A DNA stretch of 17,094 nucleotides from Flavobacteriales bacterium (GTDB lineage: Bacteria; Bacteroidota; Bacteroidia; Flavobacteriales; Flavobacteriaceae), in assembly GCA_002747735.1 (NCBI GenBank), contig PDQE01000014.1, forward strand, positions 1 to 17,094, given 5' to 3'. Below are positions 7,989 to 15,515 of this stretch, piece after piece (within the stretch, counting starts at the first letter, position 1; every line of letters begins with the position of its first letter). The notes beneath the pieces were generated by a model. The model searched no databases and was not told the origin of the DNA. It saw nothing but the letters and a program-made list of their open reading frames with translations. Made by a program: the position numbers and the translations under genes.

Positions 7989-9638
7989 ATGAAAAGAACT
8001 TTATCTATCCACAAGCGGCAGGTAACCGTTAATGTTGCTTCTACGCTTGCACCTTATTCAGGTTCATTTACTCATGCAGAAGCAGCTCATCTCTTAAGGC
8101 GGACTCTCTTTGGGCCTACACTCTCACAAATTAATAAAGCCGTAAATGACGGGCTTACGCAAACTGTAACCAACCTTTTAAGTCAATATCCAATACAGCC
8201 GCCACTGTGTACGGATAACCGAGATGTGGTGAGTATTGGTGATTCCTGGGTGGGAAAGCCCTTGCCCAGTCAGAATACAAACGAGGTAAATCAAACGCGT
8301 TTACGGTCATTACGAGCTTGGATTATAGAGAGAGTAACCCAGCATGACAATTTTAGCATAGTAGAAAAATTGAGTTTTTTTTGGCAAAACCACTTTTCTT
8401 GTGCTTTTAATTTTAGCGATCATCAAGGTGATTATTCCTATCTAAAATTGATTAGAGACAACTGCTTAGGAAATTTTAAGCAATTGATTAAAGATATAAC
8501 CGTAGAGCCGTTAATGCTTAGGTTTTTAAATGGAAACACCAATACCGGTAAAAAGCCCAATGAAAATTTTGCCCGTGAACTTTTTGAGTTATATACCATT
8601 GGTAAAGGCCCTCAACAGGGGGCGGGTGATTATACGCACTATACGGAATATGATATTATGGAGGCTGCAAAAATTCTTTCCGGATGGAGATATAAAGATA
8701 TTAAAGCTACCGAACTGCCACTAATTTCATCAGAATTTGTACCCTCCAGACACGACACGTCAGAAAAAACATTATCTGATAAATTTAATAATGCCGTTAT
8801 TTCCGAAAACGGAGCCGATGAATACAAAGATTTAATAGATGTAATTTTTCAGCAAGATCAGGTGGCAAAATTTATATGTGGTAAACTCTATCGGTATTTT
8901 GTGAATATAGGCATGGAAGATCAAATAGATCAAAATGTGATAAACGGTATGGCTCAGACTTTAATAGCCAATAATTATGAAATACAACCGGTATTACAAG
9001 AATTGTTTTTGAGCCAACATTTTTATGATATTGCCAACAGGGGCACCATCATTAAAAATCCGTTGGAATTATGGGCAGGAATTTTAAAATCAACCAATTC
9101 CGGTCTTTCCGCTCTCAACTTAAACACTGAAGACCATTACGGTATGCTTATGCGGATACATTACCAATTACGAGATGCCGGATTAAACTATTTTAATCCG
9201 CCAAGTGTTGCCGGCCTTACAGCCTATTATTTGGAACCGTCATTTTCACACCTCTGGATAAACAGTTCATTGATAACTACCCGGTTTAACACATCAGATT
9301 TATTTACTTTATCCAAGGGTTTGCGTAGCAATGGAAATAGTTACAAAATAAATCTTTTAGGATTTTTAGCTGTGTTGGAAGCAGAATCCAATCCCAAAGA
9401 AGCTGAAATCCTTATTGACCAATTGGAAATATTGTTTTGTTGCAAACCGTTACAACTTAGCCAGCGAGATGCTCTAAAAAAGACCTTAACAGACGGATTG
9501 CCTGATTTTGAATGGACTATAGAATACACCAATTACCTTAATAATCCGGCAGACCAAGATGCTGCAGATTTAGTTGAACAGCGTATAAAAATGGTGCTGT
9601 CTCAATTATTTAAAATGCCCGAATTCCAAATCCAATAA
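7989..9638 (+). CDS. DUF1800 family protein
   Basis: A member of DUF1800 (PF08811), usually encoded next to DUF1501; its biochemical role is unknown. Numbered from the chosen start, the 549-residue product contains HLLRRTLFG at 34-42, WQNHFSCAFNF from about 132, and the family core NENFARELFELYTIG from 191, followed by DIMEAAKILSGWRY. The 3' part includes NPLELWAGIL and GLNYFNPPSVAGL, also typical. An earlier in-frame ATG at 7953 lies inside the tandem repeat. I prefer 7989 because AGGAG sits just ahead of it and the protein then begins MKRTLSIHKRQ. No classical signal peptide is obvious from either start. The DUF1501 gene follows after 12 bases, so the two very probably form one transcript. 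Confidence 0.88.
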   Translation: MKRTLSIHKRQVTVNVASTLAPYSGSFTHAEAAHLLRRTLFGPTLSQINKAVNDGLTQTVTNLLSQYPIQPPLCTDNRDVVSIGDSWVGKPLPSQNTNEVNQTRLRSLRAWIIERVTQHDNFSIVEKLSFFWQNHFSCAFNFSDHQGDYSYLKLIRDNCLGNFKQLIKDITVEPLMLRFLNGNTNTGKKPNENFARELFELYTIGKGPQQGAGDYTHYTEYDIMEAAKILSGWRYKDIKATELPLISSEFVPSRHDTSEKTLSDKFNNAVISENGADEYKDLIDVIFQQDQVAKFICGKLYRYFVNIGMEDQIDQNVINGMAQTLIANNYEIQPVLQELFLSQHFYDIANRGTIIKNPLELWAGILKSTNSGLSALNLNTEDHYGMLMRIHYQLRDAGLNYFNPPSVAGLTAYYLEPSFSHLWINSSLITTRFNTSDLFTLSKGLRSNGNSYKINLLGFLAVLEAESNPKEAEILIDQLEILFCCKPLQLSQRDALKKTLTDGLPDFEWTIEYTNYLNNPADQDAADLVEQRIKMVLSQLFKMPEFQIQ

Positions 9639-9650
9639 AACTTACCAAAC

Positions 9651-11201
9651 ATGAAAAGAAGAGATTTTATAAGAAAAGCCGGTTTGTCTTCTGTGGCATT
9701 GCCTCTGGTGGCCAATAAAATGAGCTATCAAACTGTAATGAAAACTTTATTTTCTGTGGATGAATCAGTTGAGGATAGGGTATTGGTAATCATTCGAATG
9801 AATGGTGGAAATGATGGGCTCAACACAGTAATTCCACTGAATTACTACGATAATTTGGTTGTTCAAAGGCAAAATATAATCTTGCCTGAGCGGGATATTT
9901 TGGATTTGGAAATGTCTAATTTGGGCTTTCACAGTACCATGTCCGGAATGCGAAATATGTTTAAGGAAGGCAATTTGTCCATTATCCAAAATGTGGGTTA
10001 TCCCAATGCCAACCGATCGCATTTTAAATCAACAGATATTTGGACCCGAGGCCTTATCAACAATAATGGTTCTACCGGATGGCTGGGTAGGTATTTAGAT
10101 GGAAACTATCCCAATTTCCCTGATGATTATCCCAATACCGAAAATGAAGATCCGTTTGCTATAAGTTTTGGCCATTTGGTCTCGGCTACTTGTCAGGGAC
10201 TAATGTCTAATTTCTCTCTCGCTGTAGAAGATCCGGAAAACGTACGTCAGTTGAGTACTTCTGTAAATGTTTTTGAAGATTCTACGTACGGAGACCATTT
10301 AAAGTTTATCAGTTCTATGATAGACCAAACCAATGCTTATAGTGTTCAGATAGAAGATGCTATGAATAGAGGCAATACTTTGTCACAGAAATACGATGAT
10401 GAAAATAAATTGGCAGAACAATTACGAAACGTAGCCCAACTCATCTCCGGCGGCTTAAAAACAAAAATCTATATTTTAAACGTAAACGGTTTTGATACGC
10501 ATAGCGGCCAGGTAGAATCCGGAAATCCTAATGTAGGCGAACATCAAGTTTTATTAAAAACCATTTCAGATGCGGTAGAAGCTTTTCAAGATGATTTAAA
10601 ATTGTTAAAATTAGAAGAACGCGTTCTGGGTATGACATTTTCAGAATTTGGCCGCCAGATTGCTTCTAATGACAGTTATGGTACAGACCATGGCGAGGCT
10701 GCTCCTATGTTCTTATTTGGAAACTGTTTTAATAGCCAGGTGATGGGAGATAATCCGGTTATTTCTAACAAAATAGAAAGACAAAAAGCCTTGGATTACC
10801 AGTTTGACTTTAGGGATATTTATGCCTCTATTTTGAGAGATTGGTTCTTAGCTCCCGAGTCGGAAATTCAATCTTTATTTGAACATCAGGTTACTTATTA
10901 TCCGTTATTTGCATGCAAAGAAGACCAACCAGATAATCAATTGATGCGTTTAATAAACGTTTATCCAAACCCCACTGTAAATACCGCTACACTGGCATTT
11001 TCTAGCAATTCTGAAGATGTACGTGTGGTAATGTTTGACTTAAGGGGTCGTCTTGTAAAGCAGGTATTCTCCCGAGCTTTGGATGAAGGTCCACACCAAG
11101 TGCCAATAGACGTATCCGGTTTATCCGCCGGAATGTATGTAGTAAAAGTGTTAAAAGAATCCGGTGATTTGAGTGTTAAGTTGTTGAAAACTAAATATTA
11201 A
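9651..11201 (+). CDS. DUF1501 family protein with Tat-like signal and type IX sorting tail
   Basis: The 516-residue protein belongs to DUF1501 (PF07394), a sulfatase/phosphatase-fold-like family of unknown substrate. It begins MKRRDFIRKAGLSSVALPLV, a twin-arginine motif (RRDFIRK) plus a short hydrophobic stretch. The core shows VLVIIRMNGGNDGLNTVIPL, NVGYPNANRSHFKSTDIW, VNGFDTHSGQ, GMTFSEFGRQIASNDS and YGTDHGEAAPMFLFG, which carry the Asp, Asn and His residues conserved in the family. The last 80 residues (INVYPNPTVNTATLAF, VVMFDLRGRLVKQ, GLSAGMYVVKV and a KLLKTKY ending) form a type A type IX secretion C-terminal domain. This predicts export across the inner membrane by Tat and release or attachment at the cell surface through T9SS. 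It lies directly downstream of the DUF1800 gene, its usual partner. Confidence 0.9.
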   Translation: MKRRDFIRKAGLSSVALPLVANKMSYQTVMKTLFSVDESVEDRVLVIIRMNGGNDGLNTVIPLNYYDNLVVQRQNIILPERDILDLEMSNLGFHSTMSGMRNMFKEGNLSIIQNVGYPNANRSHFKSTDIWTRGLINNNGSTGWLGRYLDGNYPNFPDDYPNTENEDPFAISFGHLVSATCQGLMSNFSLAVEDPENVRQLSTSVNVFEDSTYGDHLKFISSMIDQTNAYSVQIEDAMNRGNTLSQKYDDENKLAEQLRNVAQLISGGLKTKIYILNVNGFDTHSGQVESGNPNVGEHQVLLKTISDAVEAFQDDLKLLKLEERVLGMTFSEFGRQIASNDSYGTDHGEAAPMFLFGNCFNSQVMGDNPVISNKIERQKALDYQFDFRDIYASILRDWFLAPESEIQSLFEHQVTYYPLFACKEDQPDNQLMRLINVYPNPTVNTATLAFSSNSEDVRVVMFDLRGRLVKQVFSRALDEGPHQVPIDVSGLSAGMYVVKVLKESGDLSVKLLKTKY

Positions 11202-11254
11202 AAACTAATAGAATCAACGGATGTCGGAGGCCTGTCAGCTTTTTAAATTTTTAC

Positions 11255-11422
11255 CTACCGTTCTCTGTTTTTCTTGGCAAAGAAGTAGAAAAGATAGGCT
11301 ATAATTACCAGTATTATAAAAGGAAGGTAGGTGCCTATAAAAACGCCAATTTCATAGCCACTATCCGGAGCATCTTTAATTTTTTGTTCTATATCTACTT
11401 GTTGGAAAAAGAGAAAATACAT
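11255..11422 (-). CDS. Small one-helix membrane protein (55 residues)
   Basis: This short reading frame starts two bases after the stop of the crotonase-family gene. It encodes MYFLFFQQVDIEQKIKDAPD, then SGYEIGVFIGTYLPFIIL and a hydrophobic helix (about 33-49), ending in a basic KKNRER. The APDSGYEIGVFIG segment resembles small membrane proteins I have seen in Bacteroidota, although I cannot name a family. Topology by the positive-inside rule would put the C-terminus in the cytoplasm. The tight junction suggests co-transcription with fabD and the crotonase-family gene. No function can be assigned. Confidence 0.75.
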   Translation of the reverse strand: MYFLFFQQVDIEQKIKDAPDSGYEIGVFIGTYLPFIILVIIAYLFYFFAKKNRER

Positions 11423-11424
11423 TG

Positions 11425-12180
11425 TTAACGTCTAAATTTTTGTAAAGCAGTTTTTGTAAAATCAGAAAGCACTAATTTACCACTTATTTCTGCCCTTTCT
11501 TCTAACAATTTGTCCCAGTGTTCTGTGTTTTTCCAACTGATAGCTTTTATTTTATATAAAGCTTCAGGGTTGTAAATGGCCAGTTTTTCGGCTAAGTCCG
11601 TTACATAATCATCCATTTCACTTATTTTGTCAAAAACTCTGGCGTATAATCCGTGATTTTGAGCCCAATAGGCTGTATGCCATTCCGTAGCATCGTAGGT
11701 CAGTTTGTTCATGGCTGCTACACCTATTTTTCTGGAAACCGCCGGTTCAATGACAAAAGGCCCAATGCCGATACTTAGTTCGGATAGTTTTATTGATGCC
11801 TTTTCTGTGGCAAAACAATAATCCGTTGCAGCGATAAGCCCTACACCGCCACCTACAGCTTTTCCCTGTACTCTGCCTAAAATGGTTTTTTTACACTTAC
11901 GCATGGCATTTATCACTCGGGCAAATCCAGAGAAAAATGACTTTCCTTGTTCAAAATTTTCGATGGCTGTTAGTTCATTAAAAGATGCCCCGCCACAGAA
12001 AGCCCCTTTGCCTTCGCTCTGTAAGATAATAACCCTTGTTTCTGTGTTTTGACTGAGCCTGTTAATATTTTCTACTAATCGATTTAACAAATTTGACGGC
12101 AACGAATTGCCGGCAGGATGAGAAAAGGTAAGATAGGCTAAATGTCCTCTTAGACTGGTTAAAACTGAACCCTGATTCAT
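11425..12180 (-). CDS. Enoyl-CoA hydratase/isomerase (crotonase) family protein
   Basis: A 251-residue cytosolic crotonase-fold enzyme acting on a CoA thioester. It shows the oxyanion-hole region GAFCGGASFNEL (59-70), the GKAVGGGVGLIAATDY segment (107-121) and LSELSIGIGPFVIEPAVSRKIG (132-153). Of the two classical hydratase glutamates, the second is present (Glu134) but the first is replaced by Gly114 (GGGVG instead of GGGxE). The GGGVGL...LSE pattern followed by IGPFVI is typical of the methylglutaconyl-CoA / geranoyl-CoA hydratase (LiuC) branch, so leucine or branched acyl-CoA degradation is plausible; exact substrate is uncertain. It follows fabD after three bases and is followed after two by the small membrane gene. 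Confidence 0.85.
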   Translation of the reverse strand: MNQGSVLTSLRGHLAYLTFSHPAGNSLPSNLLNRLVENINRLSQNTETRVIILQSEGKGAFCGGASFNELTAIENFEQGKSFFSGFARVINAMRKCKKTILGRVQGKAVGGGVGLIAATDYCFATEKASIKLSELSIGIGPFVIEPAVSRKIGVAAMNKLTYDATEWHTAYWAQNHGLYARVFDKISEMDDYVTDLAEKLAIYNPEALYKIKAISWKNTEHWDKLLEERAEISGKLVLSDFTKTALQKFRR

Positions 12181-12183
12181 AAT

Positions 12184-13071
12184 TTATTTATCAAATTCCA
12201 AACTATTGGTAGTTACACTTCGGTCTATTTTTCGCATTAAACCTTGTAATACATTACCTGGGCCTACTTCTGTAAATTCGGTTGCCCCGTCTTTTATAAT
12301 TTGCTGGATAGATTGTGTCCATTTTACAGGTGCTGTGAGTTGGGCTACCAGGTTTTTCTTAATCTCATCAGCATTGTTTACGGCATTTGCGGTAACATTT
12401 TGGTAAATAGGGCATTTAGGGGTGTTAAAAGTTGTTTTTTCAATGGCATCCGCCAATTCTTCTCTTGCCGGTTCCATAAGTGGCGAATGAAAAGCCCCTC
12501 CCACGGGCAACACCAGAGCTCTTCTGGCACCTGCTTCGGTAAGTTTATCACAGGCTTGATTTACGGCATCTATTTCACCGCTAATGACCAGTTGGCCGGG
12601 GCAATTATAATTGGCCGGTACTACCACGCCTGAGGTTTCGCGGCATATTCTTTCAACAATCTTATCTTCTAAGCCCAGCACGGCTGCCATAGTGGATGGT
12701 TGCGTTTCACATGCTTTTTGCATGGCCATAGCACGTTTTGATACCAAACTTAGTCCGTCTTCAAAATTGAGTGTGCCATTAGCAACCAAAGCAGAAAATT
12801 CACCCAGAGAATGGCCGGCTATCATTTCCGGTTTAAATTTGTCTCCTGCAATTTTTGCCAAAATAACCGAATGCAAAAAAATGGCCGGTTGGGTTACTTT
12901 GGTTTGCTTTAGGTCATCAGTAGAACCTTTAAACATAATATCGGTTATGGAAAATCCCAGAATTTCATTGGCAGCTTTAAAAAGTTCCTGAGCCTGATTA
13001 GATTTTTCGTAAAGTTCTAATCCCATTCCGGTAAACTGAGCTCCTTGACCGGGAAAAATGTATGCGTGCAT
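12184..13071 (-). CDS. fabD: Malonyl-CoA:acyl carrier protein transacylase
   Basis: Moves the malonyl group from malonyl-CoA to acyl carrier protein, supplying the extender unit for fatty-acid synthesis in the cytosol. The 295 residues match the family length. Motifs in order: FPGQGAQFTGMG at 6-17, the nucleophile Ser88 in AGHSLGEFSAL, Arg113 in KRAMAMQ, NYNCPGQLVISG at 154-165, the catalytic His195 in GGAFHSPLM, and TEVGPGNVLQGLM near the C-terminus. All expected catalytic residues are present. It is first in a minus-strand run with the crotonase-family gene and a small membrane gene, and diverges from the transporter at 13175. It sits away from the usual fab cluster, which is not rare in this phylum. 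Confidence 0.96.
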   Translation of the reverse strand: MHAYIFPGQGAQFTGMGLELYEKSNQAQELFKAANEILGFSITDIMFKGSTDDLKQTKVTQPAIFLHSVILAKIAGDKFKPEMIAGHSLGEFSALVANGTLNFEDGLSLVSKRAMAMQKACETQPSTMAAVLGLEDKIVERICRETSGVVVPANYNCPGQLVISGEIDAVNQACDKLTEAGARRALVLPVGGAFHSPLMEPAREELADAIEKTTFNTPKCPIYQNVTANAVNNADEIKKNLVAQLTAPVKWTQSIQQIIKDGATEFTEVGPGNVLQGLMRKIDRSVTTNSLEFDK

Positions 13072-13108
13072 GTTGGTTTAGTATTTAATCTTTATAATCT
13101 TACTCACA

Positions 13109-13116
13109 CAAAAATA
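13109..13116 (-). promoter_or_regulatory. Bacteroidota-type -7 promoter element for fabD
   Basis: On the minus strand this reads TATTTTTG, an exact TAnnTTTG match, 37 bases upstream of the fabD ATG. A minus-strand TTG lies at 13141-13143, 24 bases away, a little farther than the usual spacing. The AT-rich setting lowers confidence. Confidence 0.45.
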
Positions 13117-13174
13117 AAAAATATAATCGGGTTTAGTTTACAATACAGATATTTTTCTATTTTAGGGAACTGTA

Positions 13175-13864
13175 ATGAAAACTAACCGAATAAAATCTGC
13201 CCGAAAGATATATTTAATCTTAGCATCACTATTTATTACTTCTTTGGTGGTGTCTAACCTTATCTTTCAAAAATTTTTCTCATGGGATTTTCTTGGTATT
13301 TATACTTTTGAAATCTCTGTGGGTATTTTACCTTATCCGCTTACTTTTTTGGTAACAGACTTAATATCAGAAATTTATGGTAAAAAGATGGCCAATCAGG
13401 TGGTGACAGCAGGTATTTTTGCTTCCTTTTTTTCCTTATTAATTATTTACACGGCCGATGTAGTGCCCGCCACCCCTTGGTCTCCGGTATCGGATCAAAC
13501 TTTTAATCATGTATTCGGGTTTTCTATTGTAGCTGTTTTTTCTTCTATGATAGCGTATTTACTGGCTCAGTTTATTGATATTAAATTGTATCATTTTTGG
13601 AAATCTCTTACAAAAGGCAGGCATTTGTGGTTACGTAATAATTTTTCTACCATTACTTCGCAGTTTTTAGATACTTTTTCTGTCTTATTTCTACTTTGTT
13701 CTTTTTCGGTAATAGAATGGCACAGGTTTGGAGAATTATTAATAAACGGATTTTTGTTTAAAGTGTTGATTGCTCTATTAGACACGCCGCTGTTATATCT
13801 TGCAGTTTATCAGCTCAGGTCATTTTTTAATATTGCACCATGCGAGGAAGTAGCTATGGATTAA
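13175..13864 (+). CDS. Queuosine-precursor transporter (VUT/YhhQ family)
   Basis: A 229-residue inner-membrane protein with about six hydrophobic segments (starting near residues 12, 50, 77, 116, 160 and 195). The family signature ILPYPLTFLVTDLISEIYGK at 51-70 is nearly ideal for the VUT_1 family (PF02592), whose E. coli member YhhQ imports queuosine precursors used to modify tRNA. FSTITSQFLDTFSVLFLL (about 158-175) is the other conserved helix with a Gln and an Asp facing the transport path. Uptake of preQ0, preQ1 or queuine is inferred from the family. No queuosine biosynthesis gene and no recognisable preQ1 riboswitch is nearby. It ends 46 bases from the convergent response regulator. Confidence 0.9.
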   Translation: MKTNRIKSARKIYLILASLFITSLVVSNLIFQKFFSWDFLGIYTFEISVGILPYPLTFLVTDLISEIYGKKMANQVVTAGIFASFFSLLIIYTADVVPATPWSPVSDQTFNHVFGFSIVAVFSSMIAYLLAQFIDIKLYHFWKSLTKGRHLWLRNNFSTITSQFLDTFSVLFLLCSFSVIEWHRFGELLINGFLFKVLIALLDTPLLYLAVYQLRSFFNIAPCEEVAMD

Positions 13865-13874
13865 GGTGCAATGG

Positions 13875-13903
13875 GTTGTAATTGTAATAAATGTTTTTAC
13901 AAC
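13875..13903. terminator. Possible weak bidirectional terminator hairpin
   Basis: In the 46-base gap between two convergent genes, GTTGTAA (13875-13881) pairs with TTACAAC (13897-13903) around a 15-base loop. The stem is AT-rich, the loop is large and there is no clean T run after it on the plus strand, so this is a tentative call supported mainly by its position. Confidence 0.3.
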
Positions 13904-13910
13904 GCTATTG

Positions 13911-14555
13911 TTAGTCAATAAGATTGTGGTGCATGGCGTATAGCACCAACCCTATTCTGTTTTTTACATTCAGTTTTTTAAAGCATTGTTCCCGGTACCC
14001 GTCTATAGTTTTTGGGCTTAGGCACATAACATCGGCTATCTCTTTGTAGGTCATTTCCGTACAAGCGTGTTGTAAGAACTCTTTTTCTCTAGGTTGCAGG
14101 TTTATTTTGTCTTTCTTTTTTTCTTTTTTATGTAATGATTGCACCAATATATCAGAAACCCGTTTGGTATGATAATAACCTTCCTCAATAACGGAATTAA
14201 GAGCTTCTAAAAGGGTTTGTGGATGAATATCTTTGAGCAAATATCCTTTAGCTCCGTTTTTTATCATCTTTAAAATGGATTCTTCATCGTCTTCCATGGA
14301 AAGAGCCAATACTTTTAAATCCGGATAGTGTTTACTTATTTCGGCCATTGTTTCTATACCGTTCATTACGGGCATATTTACATCCATTAAAAGTATATCG
14401 GGCAGTTTGTGTTCCCTTTTTAAGATATTTAAGATGACTTTGCCATTATTAGCCTCTAAGGTAACATTAAAATTGTCAAATGAATTAATAAGCCCTTTTA
14501 AAGAGCGTGCAAATAACAAATGGTCATCTACTATTCCTACGGTATAATCGGTCAT
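13911..14555 (-). CDS. Response regulator, NarL/FixJ family
   Basis: A 214-residue cytosolic transcription factor. The receiver domain (about 5-120) has the acidic pair Asp10/Asp11 in IVDDH, the phospho-acceptor Asp58 in LLMDVNMPVMNG, Ser86 in LALSMED and the conserved Lys108 in GYLLKD. The C-terminal LuxR-type helix-turn-helix (about 150-212) reads QPREKEFLQHACTEMTYKEI, then ADVMCLSPKTIDGYREQ and KKLNVKNRIGLVLYAM. It lies four bases downstream of the histidine kinase, its evident partner. As the last gene of the minus-strand cluster, it could act on the divergent control region at 16819-16980, where a perfect G5/C5 hairpin lies; that link is inference. Confidence 0.95.
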   Translation of the reverse strand: MTDYTVGIVDDHLLFARSLKGLINSFDNFNVTLEANNGKVILNILKREHKLPDILLMDVNMPVMNGIETMAEISKHYPDLKVLALSMEDDEESILKMIKNGAKGYLLKDIHPQTLLEALNSVIEEGYYHTKRVSDILVQSLHKKEKKKDKINLQPREKEFLQHACTEMTYKEIADVMCLSPKTIDGYREQCFKKLNVKNRIGLVLYAMHHNLID

Positions 14556-14559
14556 GGTA

Positions 14560-15330
14560 TTAGTTTAAAGGATATTTTATAGATAATTTTACGCCTTCAT
14601 TTTTTCCGGATTGGAGTTTATAATCCGCTCCTATTAGTTTGGCTCTGGTTTCCATGTTTAAAAGGCCGTTGCCTTTTGTGTTTGTGTCTTTGTCAAAACC
14701 AATGCCATTGTCCATAGCGTTAATTTCTAAAAAACGCTGGCCAAAATTAATATCGGCATGTAATTGATTAGATTTTGAATGTTTAATGGAATTGGATAAA
14801 AATTCTTGAATAATTCTAAATAAAATAATTTCATGGGTGTCATCTATATCTTTGCATTTACCGGTTATTTTTAAATCTGCCACTATTTTATTGAGCTTGT
14901 TTAGCCTGTTTATTTCATTTTCTACGGCCTCGCAAAGCCCAATCCGTTTTATGTATTCTGTATTTAACAACTTAGAAATTCCTCTTATCTCTTGTAAGCT
15001 GGTGGTTAAAATTTCCGAAGTTTCACTCAGGATATTTAGCTCATTATCTTTTACCGATGGCAACACCATATTTAGTTGCATAATGGCTACTGATAACAAT
15101 TGCCCTATGTTGTCATGTAATTCCCAGCTAATATTTTGCAGGGTCTGCTCCCGGGCTTCTAATTGGGCCCTTGTAATTTCTTGTTTAAAGAGTTGCTCCT
15201 GTTCTTTTTGCCTAAAAACATACTTTATTTTTCTATTCTGAAAAATTGAAAAAATAATAACAATAACCACTACTAATACTAATACCGTAATACTGGTGAT
15301 TAGAAGTAATGTGGTGGCATTTTCATCCAT
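14560..15330 (-). CDS. Sensor histidine kinase, HisKA_3/NarL-partner type
   Basis: A 256-residue membrane kinase. After seven N-terminal residues comes a single hydrophobic helix (about 8-30), then a charged coiled coil (32-66), the dimerisation and phospho-acceptor helix with His72 in WELHDNIGQ, and a HATPase domain: N box Asn180 in LSNSIKHSKS, G1 box DNGIGFD at 207-213, and G2 box KGNGLLNMETRA at 219-230. There is no periplasmic loop and no PAS, GAF, TPR or 7TM sensor domain in the polypeptide, so a signal would have to arrive through the helix, the coiled coil or a partner protein. The neighbouring seven-helix and one-helix membrane proteins are candidates. AAGGA lies just ahead of the ATG. 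The response regulator follows after four bases. Confidence 0.94.
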   Translation of the reverse strand: MDENATTLLLITSITVLVLVVVIVIIFSIFQNRKIKYVFRQKEQEQLFKQEITRAQLEAREQTLQNISWELHDNIGQLLSVAIMQLNMVLPSVKDNELNILSETSEILTTSLQEIRGISKLLNTEYIKRIGLCEAVENEINRLNKLNKIVADLKITGKCKDIDDTHEIILFRIIQEFLSNSIKHSKSNQLHADINFGQRFLEINAMDNGIGFDKDTNTKGNGLLNMETRAKLIGADYKLQSGKNEGVKLSIKYPLN

Positions 15331-15374
15331 AATGTCCTTTTTTTAAATCATTCACTATGTTTTTTCTGATGCTG

Positions 15375-15515
15375 TCAGTTGTTTTCGCAATGTCTCATCT
15401 TCTTTGATAAATTGGTTTTTTTTTGCTTAAAAATGCTAAACAGCACCAAAAAAGCTATGATAAAGATAAGAATTATTAAAGTACTAAGTATTATAACTAA
15501 TCGCGTTTGCTCCAT
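15375..15515 (-). CDS. Very small membrane protein (46 residues) with an A9 tract
   Basis: This frame starts inside the end of the seven-helix protein gene (19-base overlap). It reads MEQTRLVIILSTLIILIF then IIAFLVLFSIFKQKK, one strong membrane helix followed by a basic tail. Right after the helix the coding strand carries nine consecutive A residues (15416-15424). In frame the tail becomes KTNLSKKMRHCENN and stops. One base back (or one extra A) it becomes NQFIKEDETLRKQL...SEKT, a more natural coiled coil ending at 15355. The true product could therefore be a 53-residue version made by slippage, or the run could hold a sequencing error. The helix and start of the slipped tail resemble the beginning of the downstream kinase (FSIF plus charged residues). 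Function unknown. Confidence 0.6.
   Translation of the reverse strand: MEQTRLVIILSTLIILIFIIAFLVLFSIFKQKKTNLSKKMRHCENN

Noticed and set aside
12206..12991. Three overlapping plus-strand frames opposite fabD (66, 110 and 126 codons)
   Set aside because: They lie antisense to a well-conserved enzyme, have no family resemblance and no start signals, and are shadows of its codon pattern.
13072..13174. preQ1 riboswitch ahead of the queuosine-precursor transporter
   Set aside because: I could not find a compact C-rich/A-rich pseudoknot pattern; the region is AT-rich with a fabD promoter match.
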